Counted from the stretch's first letter, positions 46,910 to 62,746 are shown. The stretch is 64,000 bases of DNA from CADEED01 sp963711635 (GCA_963711635.1 CAVQEZ010000005.1:186001-250000), one strand, 5' to 3'. A program made the numbers and translations. Notes: generated by a model from the letters alone, not told the origin.

Positions 46910-47752
46910 ATGGCGGAGAAAGGGAGCACATGGACGAGAGCAGCGTTGATCGGTGCCACGGGGCGCATGGGCACGGCCATCGTGCGTGCGTGTGCGGCGC
47001 GCCGGCGCGCCGCTGCAGATCGTCGCGGCGGTGGCGTCGCCGGGCAGCAAGTCGCTGGGCCGTGACATCGGCGAGGTCGCGGGCGTCGCAGCCGATGCGG
47101 CGTGCGAGTGCGTCGGCGAATTGCCCGCGGATCTCGCCCGCGCACAGGTGGCCATCGACTTCTCGCGTCCGGATCTTTCGTTGCGCGCGCTCAATGTCGC
47201 GCGCGCCGCGCGCGTGCCCATCGTCATCGGCACGACGGGTCACGGCGCGGAGTTCGAAGCGCGCGTCGCCGGCGCCGCGCGCGACATCGCGGTGCTGGTG
47301 GCGCCTAACACCTCGCATCGGAGTGGCGGTGGCGCAGGAGCTGGTGCGCATCGCCGCGCAGCGCCTTGCCGCGCGACTTCGACATCGAGATCGTCGAGGC
47401 GCACCACAAGCACAAGCTCGATGCGCCATCGGGCACGGCGCTGGCGCTCGCGGACAGCGCGGCCAGGGCGCGCGGCCTGGATTCCAATGCCGACACGCTT
47501 GACCGGCCGCGCCGGGCCAGGGCGAAACGTCGCGAAGGGGAGATCGGCATCGCCAGCCTGCGGGCCGGCGACATTGTCGGGACCCATACAGTGCTGTTTG
47601 CCGGGACCGGGGAGCGCCTGACCATCGGCCACGAGGCTACGGACCGTGCCGATGTTTGCCTGGGAGCCGTCCGGGCGGCGGACTGGCTCGCAGCGCAAAA
47701 ACCCGGCCGATACACCATGGCCCACGTACTTGGATTAAAAACAACTGGTTAA
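46910..47752 (+). CDS. dapB: 4-hydroxy-tetrahydrodipicolinate reductase (frameshifted in this sequence)
   Basis: About 279 residues after removal of three extra bases near 47002, 47315 and 47368. The N-terminal NAD(P) loop is LIGATGRMGTAIVRAC. Then come IDFSRPDLSLRAL, IGTTGH, the active-site HHKHKLDAPSGTALAL and GEIGIASLRAGDIVGTHTV. The start is ATG 46910. The enzyme is needed for lysine and diaminopimelate and is normally essential, so three frameshifts in it strongly suggest sequence error. The dapB-carA order is typical for gammaproteobacteria. Confidence 0.88.
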
Positions 47753-47886
47753 GAGGCTTTTCGCCTTTCGCCTTTAGAACTTCCCGACGAGTTTTTTCAC
47801 GAAACCGGCCACGAAGTTTCGTGGACACCCCGGGGCGCGCTTCGTAAAATTGCCGCCTAATCCGAAACGGGTTAGTCCAACGCAGG

Positions 47887-47920
47887 GCGGGAGGATGTTC
47901 GCGAGAACTCCTCCCGCTTT
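47887..47920 (+). promoter_or_regulatory. Terminator-like hairpin in the carAB leader
   Basis: Stem GCGGGAGGA (47887-47895) with TCCTCCCGC (47909-47917), extended by GTTC/GAAC across a one-base bulge, with a GCGA loop, followed by TTT. It lies in the 250-base gap between dapB and carA, 86 bases before the carA start. A smaller 7-bp hairpin is at 47809-47824. It may be a dapB terminator or a carAB attenuator. Confidence 0.5.
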
Positions 47921-48002
47921 GTGCATGTACGCTCCGCGCACGGAGAGCATCCACTCCACAAACACATTTACGGGCCGGTTGAGGCTCGAGGGGAGTTCCC
48001 GC

Positions 48003-49191
48003 GTGACGGTAACCGCGGTTCTGGCTCTGGAAGATGGAACCATCTTCAGCGGCCAGTCTATCGGCGCCAAAGGCAACACCACTGGCGAAGTCGTTTTCAA
48101 TACCGCGCTGACCGGTTATCAGGAAATTCTCACCGATCCGTCGTATTCACGACAGATCGTGACGCTGACCTATCCGCACATAGGCAACACGGGCACCACG
48201 CCCGAGGATCTCGAGGCTCCGACCGCCTATGCCGCGGGCCTGGTAGTTAGGGACGTGCCGCCGCTGGCGAGCAACTGGCGCAAGTCCGAGGACCTGCGCG
48301 AATTCCTGGCGCGCCACAAGATCGTCGCCATCTCCGGCATCGACACGCGCAAGCTCACGCGCATCCTGCGCGAGAAGGGCGCGCAGAGCGGCTGCATCAT
48401 GGCGGGCGACAAGATCGACGCGGCCGCCGCGGTGCGGCTCGCCAAGAAATTTCCGGGCCTCAAGGGCATGGATCTCGCCAAGGTGGTCAGCACCAAGCGC
48501 ACCTACCAATGGAACGAAGGCACGTTGTGGCAGCCGGAGAACCGGCCCGTCGATGCGCGCGCACCAGCGCCTGCACGTGGTCGCCTTCGACTACGGCGTG
48601 AAGCGCAACATCCTGCGCATGCTCGGCGACCGCGGCTGCCGCATGACGGTGGTTCCGGCGCAGACCACGGCCGAAGAAGTGCTGGCGCTCGAGCCGGACG
48701 GCGTGTTCCTGTCGAACGGTCCCGGCGATCCGGAACCCTGCGACTACGCCATCGAGGCGATCCGCGCGCTGGTGGTGGCGGACATGCCGACCTTCGGCAT
48801 CTGCCTGGGCCACCAGCTGCTCGGCCTGGCCAGCGGCGCGCGCACCATGAAGATGAAGTTCGGTCACCACGGTGCCAACCACCCGGTGCAGGACCTGGAG
48901 ACCGGGCGCGTGTTCATCACCAGCCAGAACCATGGCTTCGCGGTCGATGAAAGCGACCTGCCTTCCACGCTCAAGGCCACGCATCGCTCGCTGTTCGACG
49001 GCTCGCTGCAGGGCATCGCCCGCATCGACAAACCGGCGTTCAGCTTCCAGGGCCATCCGGAGGCCAGCCCGGGACCGCAGGAAATGGGCGCGATGTTCGA
49101 TCGCTTCGTGCACCTCATGCTGAGGCGCCTCCAGCAGAAGCTCCGTTCCCGCAGCTCCGGAAAGCAGCCACCGCCCGACAAGGCCGCCTGA
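48003..49191 (+). CDS. carA: Carbamoyl-phosphate synthase small subunit (frameshifted in this sequence)
   Basis: About 395 residues once one extra base near 48555-48562 is removed. The N-terminal domain (LALEDGTIFSGQSIGAKG) is in frame 1. The glutaminase domain is in frame 2: catalytic Cys in FGICLGHQLLGLA, then the His-Glu of GHPEASPGPQ. It supplies ammonia to CarB for arginine and pyrimidine synthesis. The start is GTG 48003 with AGGGGAG 7 bases upstream. Confidence 0.92.
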
Positions 49192-49209
49192 GGCCGACGC
49201 TAACTACTC

Positions 49210-52437
<3,228 letters not shown>

Positions 52438-52441
<4 letters not shown>

Positions 52442-52914
52442 AACGCACTCCGATGACGCTGCGCGGGGCGGAAGCACTGCGCAATGAGCTCAAGCGCCTG
52501 AAGGGCGAGGATCGCCCGCGCGTCATCAAGGCGATTGCCGAGGCGCGCAGTCATGGAGATCTCTCGGAGAATGCCGAGTACCACGCGGCGCGCGAGCAGC
52601 AGGGGTTCATCGAAGGGCGCATCGGCGAAATCGAGGCGAAGCTGTCGACGGCCGAGGTCATCGATCCGTCGACCGTCACCAACAACGGCAGGGTGATTTT
52701 TGGCGCCACGGTCGAGCTGGAAGGGCAGGACGACGGCAAGGCCATCAGCTACCAGATCGTCGGTGAAGACGAGGCCGACATCAAATCCGGCCGCATCTCG
52801 ATCACCTCGCCGATCGCGCGCGCGCTGGTCGGCAAGAGCGCGGGCGATGTCGTCGACGTCGCGGCGCCGGGTGGTAAGCGCAGCTACGAAATCGTCAAGG
52901 TCAGCTACGTCTAA
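52438..52914 (+). CDS. greA: Transcription elongation factor GreA
   Basis: 158 residues. The N-terminal coiled coil has the acidic tip ARSHGDLSENAEYHAAREQQ, with the Asp and Glu that reach the RNA polymerase active site to cleave backtracked RNA. The C-terminal FKBP-like domain has GKAISYQIVGEDEADI and ends GGKRSYEIVKVSYV. The carB-greA pairing with ATGA overlap is typical for gammaproteobacteria. Confidence 0.96.
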
Positions 52915-52936
52915 CCAGTTTTACGGGGGAGGGGGC

Positions 52937-54025
52937 ATGAAGCGATTCGTTCTGCACGCGTTCGCGTGCGCGATGTTTGCGGCACCGCAGGCCACAGTCT
53001 TTGCACAGGCAACGGCGCAGGACTGGATTCCACTGCAGGACGGCAAGTCGCTGGCCGGCTGGAAGGCGAACAACCGTCCCGAATCCTGGGTGGTGGAAGA
53101 CGGCGTCTTCGTCACGCGCGGTGGCCCCTCGCATCTCTTCTACACCGGCAAGGTTGCCAGACACGACTTTCGCAACTTCGAATTCTCCGCCGAGGTCATG
53201 ACCTCGCCGGGAGCCAACAGCGGCATCTACGTGCATACGAAGCTGCAGGCGGCCGAAGACTGGCCGTCGGCAGGCTACGAACTGCAGGTCATCAATTCGA
53301 ATCCGCCGGCCGAGAAGATGAACGGCTACATCGAGCACAAGATGACCGGCAGCATCTACGCGGTGCGCAACACCTGGGTGGCGCCCGCCAAAGACAACGA
53401 ATGGTTCAACTACCGGATCCGGGTGGTTGGCAAGACGATCCAGACCTTCATCAATGACCAGCTGATCTGCGAATACGCCGAGCCTTCTGAACCCTACCGC
53501 GCCAAGGACAAGCCGGGACGGCTGCTCGGATCAGGAACGTTTGCGCTGCAGGCGCACGATCCGGACAGCATCGTGAAATACCGCAACATGAAGGTGAAGA
53601 TCCTGCCGAAGGAAGCCGCGCCGCCCGCCGGCCTCGTGCCGATCTCCGATCGCGCACTCGATCAGCTGGTGACGCAGGCGTCCAACGACAACATTCCGCT
53701 CGTCGACTTCGGACTCGCACCACCGGCCGGAGACTCGACAGCGTTCTGGAGCCAGGTGCGCAGGCTGGGGATGACACCGGGAAGCAGCTTCGCGACCGAA
53801 GACTATTTGAGGATTCCGGCCAGCGTGGTCGTGATCGTCGACAAGGACAAGGCGCCGGACGTCGCGCTGCTCAAGGCCGCGAAGGCCGCTGGCGCGAAGG
53901 TCGCGTTCAGCACTAGCGGAGCCACGGGCGTCGATGAAGCGAAGCTCGCGGCGCGCCTCACCGCAATCAAGGACGCGGGCCTCGGCTGGAAGGACTTCTG
54001 GGTGCCGGGAAAGACCGGAAACTGA
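52937..54025 (+). CDS. Exported DUF1080 (3-keto-disaccharide hydrolase-like) protein
   Basis: 362 residues. The signal peptide ends near VFAQ (residue 24). The concanavalin-like DUF1080 domain covers about 28-225: WIPLQDGKSLAGWKANN, FEFSAEVMTSPGANSGIYVH and LQAHDPDSIVKYRNMKVKIL. The remaining 130 residues resemble part of a different small domain with no motif I know. Some DUF1080 members hydrolyse 3-keto-glycosides. GGGGGAGG precedes the ATG. Confidence 0.8.
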   Translation: MKRFVLHAFACAMFAAPQATVFAQATAQDWIPLQDGKSLAGWKANNRPESWVVEDGVFVTRGGPSHLFYTGKVARHDFRNFEFSAEVMTSPGANSGIYVHTKLQAAEDWPSAGYELQVINSNPPAEKMNGYIEHKMTGSIYAVRNTWVAPAKDNEWFNYRIRVVGKTIQTFINDQLICEYAEPSEPYRAKDKPGRLLGSGTFALQAHDPDSIVKYRNMKVKILPKEAAPPAGLVPISDRALDQLVTQASNDNIPLVDFGLAPPAGDSTAFWSQVRRLGMTPGSSFATEDYLRIPASVVVIVDKDKAPDVALLKAAKAAGAKVAFSTSGATGVDEAKLAARLTAIKDAGLGWKDFWVPGKTGN

Positions 54026-54034
54026 CGCTTCAGC

Positions 54035-56686
54035 TCAGGAGACGCGCACGATCTCCAGACTCGGTCCGCCCTGCATCGGTGCCCCGCCGCGCATGGTGCG
54101 CAACAGCTCGTTGGTCTCGTGCGCCGGCATGGGCTTGCTGAAGAAATAACCCTGGCCCGTCGAGCAACCCAGCGCCAGCAGTTGTGAGGCATGCTCACGG
54201 GTCTCGATGCCCTCGGCCACGGTGCCCAGGTGCAGGCTCTGCGCCATGCTGATGATGGCGCGCACGATGGCCGCATCGTTGCGATCGACGTTCATGTCAC
54301 GCACGAAGGTGCGGTCGATCTTCAGGTAGTCGATGGGCAGGTTGCGCAGGTAGGACAGGCTCGAGTAGCCGGTGCCGAAATCGTCCACCGACACGCGTAC
54401 CCCGAGATCGCGCAGCGCGTGCAGCTTGGTCACGTGCTGCTCGGAATCCTGCATGGCCACGCTCTCGGTGAGCTCGACTTCCATCTGGTGGGGCGCGATG
54501 TCGAACTCGTGCGCGATGGCCACGAGACGCTCGGGCAGATTGGAGCGCTTGAGCTGCTTGGCCGAGACGTTCACGGCCACGGGCACGGGCTTCAGCCCGG
54601 CGCGCTGCCAGTTGGCGATCTGGCGCGCGACATTGCGGAAGACACATTCGCCCAACTCCACGATCAGGTCGGAGGCTTCGGCGACCTCGATGAAGGCCAG
54701 CGGCGGCACCGCTCCGTGGCGCGGATCGTTCCAGCGCGCCAGCGCCTCGAAGCTCACCAGGCGGCCGGTGCGGATGTCGACGATGGGCTGCAGCTGGATT
54801 TCGATGGCGTCGCGGTTCACGGCGCTGCGCAGGTCCTGCTCCAGCGCCAGCCGCGTGTGCACGCGCTTGTTCATCGCCGCGTCGAACATCTGTACGTTGT
54901 CGCGGCCGCGCGCCTTGGCTTCGTACAGCGCGATGTCGGCGGAACGCAGCAGCTCGCTCATCGTGGTCGCGTCGCGCGGATACACGCTCATGCCGATGCT
55001 GGTGGTCGCGGAGTAGGTGGCCTCACCCAGCCGCACGGGTTTCTTGAGCGCCGCGGCCACGCGTTCGGCAATCGCGGCGCTGTCCGGGTCCATGCCGTAG
55101 TGCCGGGTGACCACGAGGAATTCATCGCCGCCCATGCGCACCACGAGGTCGGGGCTGGCGATGGAATCGCGCAGCCTTCGCGCGACCGAACGAAGATAGT
55201 CGTCGCCGATCGAGTGACCGCGTGAGTCGTTGATGTTCTTGAAGTTGTCGCAGTCGATGTACAGGATCGACAGCGAATCGCCGCGTCGCGCGGCTTCGTC
55301 GATGAGCCGCGGCAGCTCTTCATTGAGGAAGGTGCGATTCGGCAGGCCGGTGAGCGCGTCGTGCGTGGCGAGGTGCTGCAGCGACAGCTGGTGTTCCTGG
55401 GCGCGCCGCTCGGCCTCGCGCCGATGCGAGATGTCCTGCAGCAGCATGGCGTGCACGCGCCCGGTGCCGGGATCCAGATCGGCGATCGAGAATTCCACGT
55501 CGCGCCGCTCTTCGTCGCCGCGGATGATCTGCGCCGGACGGCTCGTCGATGGCACGTCGCTCTCGTTGCCGGGCGCGAGCGAGACGGGTGTATCGAAGAT
55601 GGTCGCCACGTCGCGCCGCCGCAGCTCGTCGAGCGAGGCGCCGACCAGGCGCTGCGCCTGCGGGTTGGCGTCCAGCACGCGGCGCGAATTCGGATCGAAC
55701 AGGATGATGCCGGATGCCGCGCGATCGAAGATGGCGCGGTAACGCGTTTCACTGACCGCGGCCGCATCGGCGGTGCGTTTGAGCCGGCCGCGATACGCAT
55801 GCCATCCGGCCACCACGATGCTGACCAGCAAGGCCACCAGGCCGACGAGATAGCGCACGCCCTGCTGTCCGCTCTGCATGACGGAACGCGGCAGGGTGGT
55901 CGTCAGCACGGCCAGCGGGCGATTGTCGATGGAGTCGAGGCGCAACTGGCCTTCGATGTTCGTGTCGGAGCGCCGCATGATGCGGCGTCCGTCGGGCGCG
56001 CTCAGGATCTGCGCTTTGTCGGCGACCAGCGAGCTGTCGTCGAGCGGCGCGAAGCGCAGGTTCTGCTGTGCGTCGGCGCTGATGCTGGCGATTTCCGGCG
56101 CGCCGATGCGCCGCGCGAAAACCAGCGTGCCGGCCGCGGGCCCGCTGCGGTCGCTGTGCAGGACGGTGTGTGCGGCGATGACGTGCGGCACGCCATCGAT
56201 GAGCACCAGGCGCAGCGTGCCCTCCTGGTCGAGCACCGTGCGCACGAGGGGCGTGAGGCGATTGATCTCCGCAACCGCCCGCTCACTGGCGGGATGCGAG
56301 TAACCGGCGTCGTCGGTGTCGTTCTCGAACGAAGAAATCAGTGTCTCTTTCGGATCCAGCAGCCAGACGAAGTCGACGTTCATTTCGTCGAGCCCGGCCT
56401 CGGAGAAGTTCTGGTATTCGAAGTTGGGATCGAGCGACGTCACGTACGAGTACATGTCGTCCCAGCGCGCGTAGTCGCGCGAGGTGGTTTCGATTTCGGT
56501 GTTCTTCGCGACCAGCGCCTTGCGCATGATCTCGATGCTGCGCGCAACCTCGTTCTGCTCGATGTTTTCGAACTTGCGCAGGATCAGGTAGCGGGAAGCG
56601 GCCCAGGTTCCACAAACGAGCAATGCGGCGGCTAGATAGACCGCCAAGGCTTCGCGCCCAAACGAACGTGTTTGTTGAGCCGCCAT
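54035..56686 (-). CDS. CHASE4-PAS-GGDEF-EAL cyclic-di-GMP signalling protein
   Basis: 883 residues. Membrane helix near 12-30, periplasmic CHASE4 sensor to about 270 (DYARWDDMYSYV is typical), and a second helix near 285-305. A PAS domain follows (YRAIFDRAASGIILFD). The GGDEF domain has an intact MGGDEF catalytic motif, and the EAL domain has SFEALARW and DDFGTGYSS. Both catalytic sites look complete, so the protein may make or degrade c-di-GMP. A GTG start at 56722 would add 12 residues. Its product pGpG would be cleared by Orn. Confidence 0.9.
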   Translation of the reverse strand: MAAQQTRSFGREALAVYLAAALLVCGTWAASRYLILRKFENIEQNEVARSIEIMRKALVAKNTEIETTSRDYARWDDMYSYVTSLDPNFEYQNFSEAGLDEMNVDFVWLLDPKETLISSFENDTDDAGYSHPASERAVAEINRLTPLVRTVLDQEGTLRLVLIDGVPHVIAAHTVLHSDRSGPAAGTLVFARRIGAPEIASISADAQQNLRFAPLDDSSLVADKAQILSAPDGRRIMRRSDTNIEGQLRLDSIDNRPLAVLTTTLPRSVMQSGQQGVRYLVGLVALLVSIVVAGWHAYRGRLKRTADAAAVSETRYRAIFDRAASGIILFDPNSRRVLDANPQAQRLVGASLDELRRRDVATIFDTPVSLAPGNESDVPSTSRPAQIIRGDEERRDVEFSIADLDPGTGRVHAMLLQDISHRREAERRAQEHQLSLQHLATHDALTGLPNRTFLNEELPRLIDEAARRGDSLSILYIDCDNFKNINDSRGHSIGDDYLRSVARRLRDSIASPDLVVRMGGDEFLVVTRHYGMDPDSAAIAERVAAALKKPVRLGEATYSATTSIGMSVYPRDATTMSELLRSADIALYEAKARGRDNVQMFDAAMNKRVHTRLALEQDLRSAVNRDAIEIQLQPIVDIRTGRLVSFEALARWNDPRHGAVPPLAFIEVAEASDLIVELGECVFRNVARQIANWQRAGLKPVPVAVNVSAKQLKRSNLPERLVAIAHEFDIAPHQMEVELTESVAMQDSEQHVTKLHALRDLGVRVSVDDFGTGYSSLSYLRNLPIDYLKIDRTFVRDMNVDRNDAAIVRAIISMAQSLHLGTVAEGIETREHASQLLALGCSTGQGYFFSKPMPAHETNELLRTMRGGAPMQGGPSLEIVRVS

Positions 56687-56795
56687 GTAGCTGATATACG
56701 ACTTATTCCAGCGCCTTACCACCGGAATTCGGCAAGTACTCCTTGTCGGGCAATCCTCGCCCTGCCTCAGGAAATCGGCCAGCGGAGGGCCTCCT

Positions 56796-57110
56796 TTATG
56801 CGTCCGGTATCACAATTCCAGGACGGTCAATTCGGCGTTTGTAGTAGAGGCCCGTATGACCGATCCGCTGCAACAGGATGCTCTCGGTGGCACTGGCTAG
56901 TTGGGCCAGGCCGGCGTCGCGGGCCTCGCGCTCCGCGCCACGAAACTTCACCTTGATGAGTTCGTGGTCGTGCAGGGCACGACTGGCCTCGGCGATGACG
57001 GCCGGGGTGACACCGTGCTGGCCTATCAGCAGCACGGGATTGAGCGCATGGCCCAGGCCCCGTAGATACTTGCGCTGGCGTTCCGAGAGTTCGACGAGCC
57101 CCTTTTCCAT
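56796..57110 (-). CDS. yhbY: YhbY family ribosome assembly RNA-binding protein
   Basis: 104 residues, a single CRM domain: LSERQRKYLRGLGHALNPVL, IGQHGVTPAVIAEA and ELIKVKFRGAEREA. In E. coli it binds pre-50S particles. It is normally divergent from rlmE-ftsH, and here it is still in that place although rlmE is reduced to a relic. Confidence 0.93.
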   Translation of the reverse strand: MEKGLVELSERQRKYLRGLGHALNPVLLIGQHGVTPAVIAEASRALHDHELIKVKFRGAEREARDAGLAQLASATESILLQRIGHTGLYYKRRIDRPGIVIPDA

Positions 57111-57151
57111 GCGCGGATTGTAAAGATTGCCGGTGGTAAAGAGGCGTGTGA

Positions 57152-57355
57152 TCGCTGCTGGCCGTGGATTTCATCACCCGCGTCTTGAAACCAAACGGCG
57201 CGGTCCTCATCAAAACGTCCCAGGGCGCCGGCTTCCAGGAACTGGTCGAAACCGCGCGCCAATCCTTCCACAAGGTCCGCTTTGCAAATCCTGATGCCCC
57301 GAGGTCGCGCGGTTCTGAGCTTTAGCTGCTGGCGACCAGTTTTGGGATGGTGTAG
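57152..57355 (+). pseudogene. rlmE: Relic of rlmE (23S rRNA 2'-O-methyltransferase, FtsJ), C-terminal third only
   Basis: The open stretch LAVDFITRVLKPNGAVLIK, then QGAGFQELVETARQSFHKV and PDAPRSRGSEL aligns with the last 70 residues of RlmE (E. coli: VKVFQGEGF, KPDSSRARSREVYIVATG). A TAG at 57323 replaces the conserved Tyr codon, and the family end LLATSFG continues after it in the same frame. The first two thirds, with the SAM site and catalytic Lys/Asp, are missing. A stop precedes at 57149 and yhbY begins 40 bases away. It is intact in frame, so the loss is not one of the one-base errors seen elsewhere. Confidence 0.85.
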
Positions 57356-57405
57356 CGTGACTGCAATCCTGCATCCCGGTCCGGTCGCCTCATGAGGGTA
57401 ACCCT

Positions 57406-59325
<1,920 letters not shown>

Positions 59326-59350
59326 TTCCCGGTCGATGAGTTATCGTGAG

Positions 59351-59368
59351 GCCCGCCCCCAGGCGGGC
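59351..59368 (+). terminator. Short hairpin after ftsH
   Basis: Perfect 7-bp GC stem (59351-59357 with 59362-59368), 4-nt loop, followed by TTCATGCTT. It lies directly before the folP start codons. With few T residues it may only reduce read-through. Confidence 0.4.
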
Positions 59369-59377
59369 TTCATGCTT

Positions 59378-60220
59378 ATGAACATCAACACGCAGTGGCG
59401 ATGCGGTGACCGCGTACTGGATCTCGCGGCCCCGGTGGTCATGGGCGTGCTCAACGTCACGCCGGATTCCTTCTCGGACGGCGGGCGTTTCGCGGAGCGC
59501 GAGTCCGCGCTGCGGCACGCGCGGCAAATGATTGCCGAGGGTGCCGCGATCATCGACATCGGCGGCGAGTCGACGCGCCCCGGCGCGGCACCCGCGGATT
59601 GCGCGCAGGAGCTCGAGCGCGTGATACCCGTCATCGAAACTTTGCGCCGCGAGTCGGCGGTTTTCATTTCCGTGGACACCAGCAAGCCCGAGGTCATGCG
59701 TGCCGCGGTCACCGCCGGCGCTGACATCATCAACGACGTGCGCGCGCTCGCCGAACCCGGCGCACTCGAGGCTGCCGCGATGAGCGGAGCCGGTCTGTGT
59801 CTGATGCACATGCTGGGTGAACCGCGCACCATGCAGGATGCGCCACACTACGAAAACGTGGTCACGGATGTCAGCGGCTTCCTCGCGTCGCGCATCCGGG
59901 CCTGCCGGGATGCCGGCGTCGACGCGACACGTCTGGCCATCGATCCTGGATTCGGATTCGGAAAAACCGCGGCTCACAACCTGACATTGCTCAAACACCT
60001 GTCGGCACTCGAAGCGCTGGGCGTTCCCATAGTCATCGGGCTGTCGCGCAAATCCATGCTCGCGAAACTCACTGGCCGTGAGGTGGACGAGCGGCTGGCG
60101 GGAAGCGTTGCGCTCGCTGCCATTGCAGTCCTCAACGGAGCGCGTATCGTGCGCGCCCACGACGTGGCCGCCACCGTGGACGCAGTGCGCGTGGCAGCGG
60201 CAGTCAGCAAGGGAGAATAG
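59378..60220 (+). CDS. folP: Dihydropteroate synthase
   Basis: 280 residues, sulfonamide target in folate synthesis. Signatures: PVVMGVLNVTPDSFSDGGRF, IIDIGGESTRPGA, DPGFGFGKTAAHN and IGLSRKSMLAKL. ATGs at 59372 and 59378 both work; I see no Shine-Dalgarno, since the hairpin occupies the site. Classic neighbour of ftsH and glmM. Confidence 0.95.
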   Translation: MNINTQWRCGDRVLDLAAPVVMGVLNVTPDSFSDGGRFAERESALRHARQMIAEGAAIIDIGGESTRPGAAPADCAQELERVIPVIETLRRESAVFISVDTSKPEVMRAAVTAGADIINDVRALAEPGALEAAAMSGAGLCLMHMLGEPRTMQDAPHYENVVTDVSGFLASRIRACRDAGVDATRLAIDPGFGFGKTAAHNLTLLKHLSALEALGVPIVIGLSRKSMLAKLTGREVDERLAGSVALAAIAVLNGARIVRAHDVAATVDAVRVAAAVSKGE

Positions 60221-60224
60221 TTCG

Positions 60225-61559
60225 ATGGCACGTAAGTACTTCGGCACCGATGGCGTTCGCGGCCGGGTCGGCGAACACCCACTGACCGTGGACTTTGCGT
60301 TGCGCCTGGCGAGCGCCGCGGCGCGCGTGCTGGCTCCCAACGGCGGCACGGTGCTGATCGGCAAGGACACCCGACTCTCGGGTTACATGTTCGAAGCGGC
60401 ACTCGAAGCCGGCTTCGTCGCCGCGGGCGTGAACGTGAACCTCATCGGACCATTGCCGACCCCGGGCATCGCCTATCTGACGCGAAAGTTTGGCTGCGAT
60501 TTCGGCATCGTGATCAGCGCGTCTCACAACCTGTACGACGACAACGGCATCAAGTTCTTCGACGCGCAGGGCGGCAAGCTCTCCGACGAAATCGAGGAAG
60601 CGATCGAAGCCGAGCTCGAGCAGGGCGCGATCACGCGATCGTCCATGAGCCTCGGCCGTGCGCAGCGGGTCGACAAGTCGCGACGGCTGTACCAGGACTT
60701 CTGCGCCGAGGCGCTGCCCAAGGGCGTCAAGCTCGATGGACTGAAACTCGTGGTCGATTGCGCCAACGGCGCCGGCTACAAGGTCGTGCCGCGCACGCTC
60801 ACCGATCTCGGCGCCGAGATCATTCCGATCGGCTGCTCGCCCAACGGTCGCAACATCAATGACGGCTGCGGCTCGACTTCGCCGGGACTGTTGCAGCTGA
60901 CGGTGCCCGGGGTGCGCGCCGACGCCGGCATTGCGCTCGATGGTGATGGCGACCGGCTGGTGATGGTCGACGGGCTCGGCCGCATCATCGACGGCGATCA
61001 GCTCATCTACATCATCGCCACGGCTCGCAAACGCGCCGGCACGCTCAAGGGCCCGGTGGTCGGGACGGTGATGAGCAACCTGGGCCTCGAAGTGGCACTG
61101 CGCTCGCAGGGCATCGAGTTTCGTCGCGCGGCCGTGGGCGATCGCTACGTGCTCGGCATGCTGCGCGAATTTGGCGGCGAAGTCGGCGGCGAGACCTCGG
61201 GACACATCCTGATGCTCGACAAGACCACGACCGGAGATGCCCTGATGGCGGCGCTACAGGTGCTCGCGGTCATGCACGAAACCGGTCAAAGCCTGGCCGA
61301 GCTCGCGGCCGGGATGCCGCGTTTTCCGCAAACCATGATCAATGTAAAGGTGTCGCGACGCTTCGATCCCAAGACCGTTCCCGAGGTCGAGGACACGGTG
61401 CAGAGGGTCGCCATGCGGCTGGGTGACGACGGGCGCGTGGTCTTGCGGCCTTCGGGTACCGAACCCGTGATTCGCGTCATGGTCGAGGCCCGCGACGAAA
61501 CCGACACCGTGCGCTGCGCAGAGGAAATCGCGGCTGTGGTGCGTCGCGTTGCTTCCTGA
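60225..61559 (+). CDS. glmM: Phosphoglucosamine mutase
   Basis: 444 residues, interconverts glucosamine-6- and 1-phosphate for peptidoglycan and LPS. The active-site phosphoserine loop is VISASHNLYDDNGIK, the metal loop DGDGDRLVM, and the phosphate-binding end RPSGTEPVIRVM. It begins 4 bases after folP, with GGGAG upstream of the ATG. Confidence 0.97.
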   Translation: MARKYFGTDGVRGRVGEHPLTVDFALRLASAAARVLAPNGGTVLIGKDTRLSGYMFEAALEAGFVAAGVNVNLIGPLPTPGIAYLTRKFGCDFGIVISASHNLYDDNGIKFFDAQGGKLSDEIEEAIEAELEQGAITRSSMSLGRAQRVDKSRRLYQDFCAEALPKGVKLDGLKLVVDCANGAGYKVVPRTLTDLGAEIIPIGCSPNGRNINDGCGSTSPGLLQLTVPGVRADAGIALDGDGDRLVMVDGLGRIIDGDQLIYIIATARKRAGTLKGPVVGTVMSNLGLEVALRSQGIEFRRAAVGDRYVLGMLREFGGEVGGETSGHILMLDKTTTGDALMAALQVLAVMHETGQSLAELAAGMPRFPQTMINVKVSRRFDPKTVPEVEDTVQRVAMRLGDDGRVVLRPSGTEPVIRVMVEARDETDTVRCAEEIAAVVRRVAS

Positions 61560-61604
61560 GGGGCGCGCCGCTATTATCCCGGCCCTTTTTTGACCGGGTC
61601 ACCC

Positions 61605-62360
<756 letters not shown>

Positions 62361-62374
62361 AGCAGGTACCCAAG

Positions 62375-62746
62375 ATGTTGCGAACGATTCTTACAATTCT
62401 GCAGGTGCTCTCGGCATTCGTGATCGTGGCTTTGGTGCTGCTGCAGCGAGGCAAGGGCGCGGATGCCGGTGCGGGATTCGGTGCCGGTGCCTCCGGCACG
62501 GTCTTCGGCGCTCGTGGCGCCACGACGGGGCTGTCGCGCATGACCGCGGTGTTTGCCGCGATTTTCATGATCAACAGCCTGTGCCTCACGTACTTGTTTC
62601 AGCGTGATGCACGCGTTGCACCGACGTCGCTGCTCGACAAGGTGCCCGCGGGCGCGCCCGCCCCGGCGGCTGCGCCGGCACCGACGCCCATCGATCCGAA
62701 TGCCGTACCGGTGCCCGCGACGCCGGCCGAGCAGCCAAAGCAGTAA
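62375..62746 (+). CDS. secG: Protein translocase subunit SecG
   Basis: 123 residues with two membrane helices (ILTILQVLSAFVIVALVLL and MTAVFAAIFMINSLCLTYL) joined by the conserved QRGKGADAGAGFGAGASGTVFGARG-type loop (GADAGAGFGAG). A proline/alanine-rich tail follows. It assists SecYE in export. Confidence 0.95.
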   Translation: MLRTILTILQVLSAFVIVALVLLQRGKGADAGAGFGAGASGTVFGARGATTGLSRMTAVFAAIFMINSLCLTYLFQRDARVAPTSLLDKVPAGAPAPAAAPAPTPIDPNAVPVPATPAEQPKQ

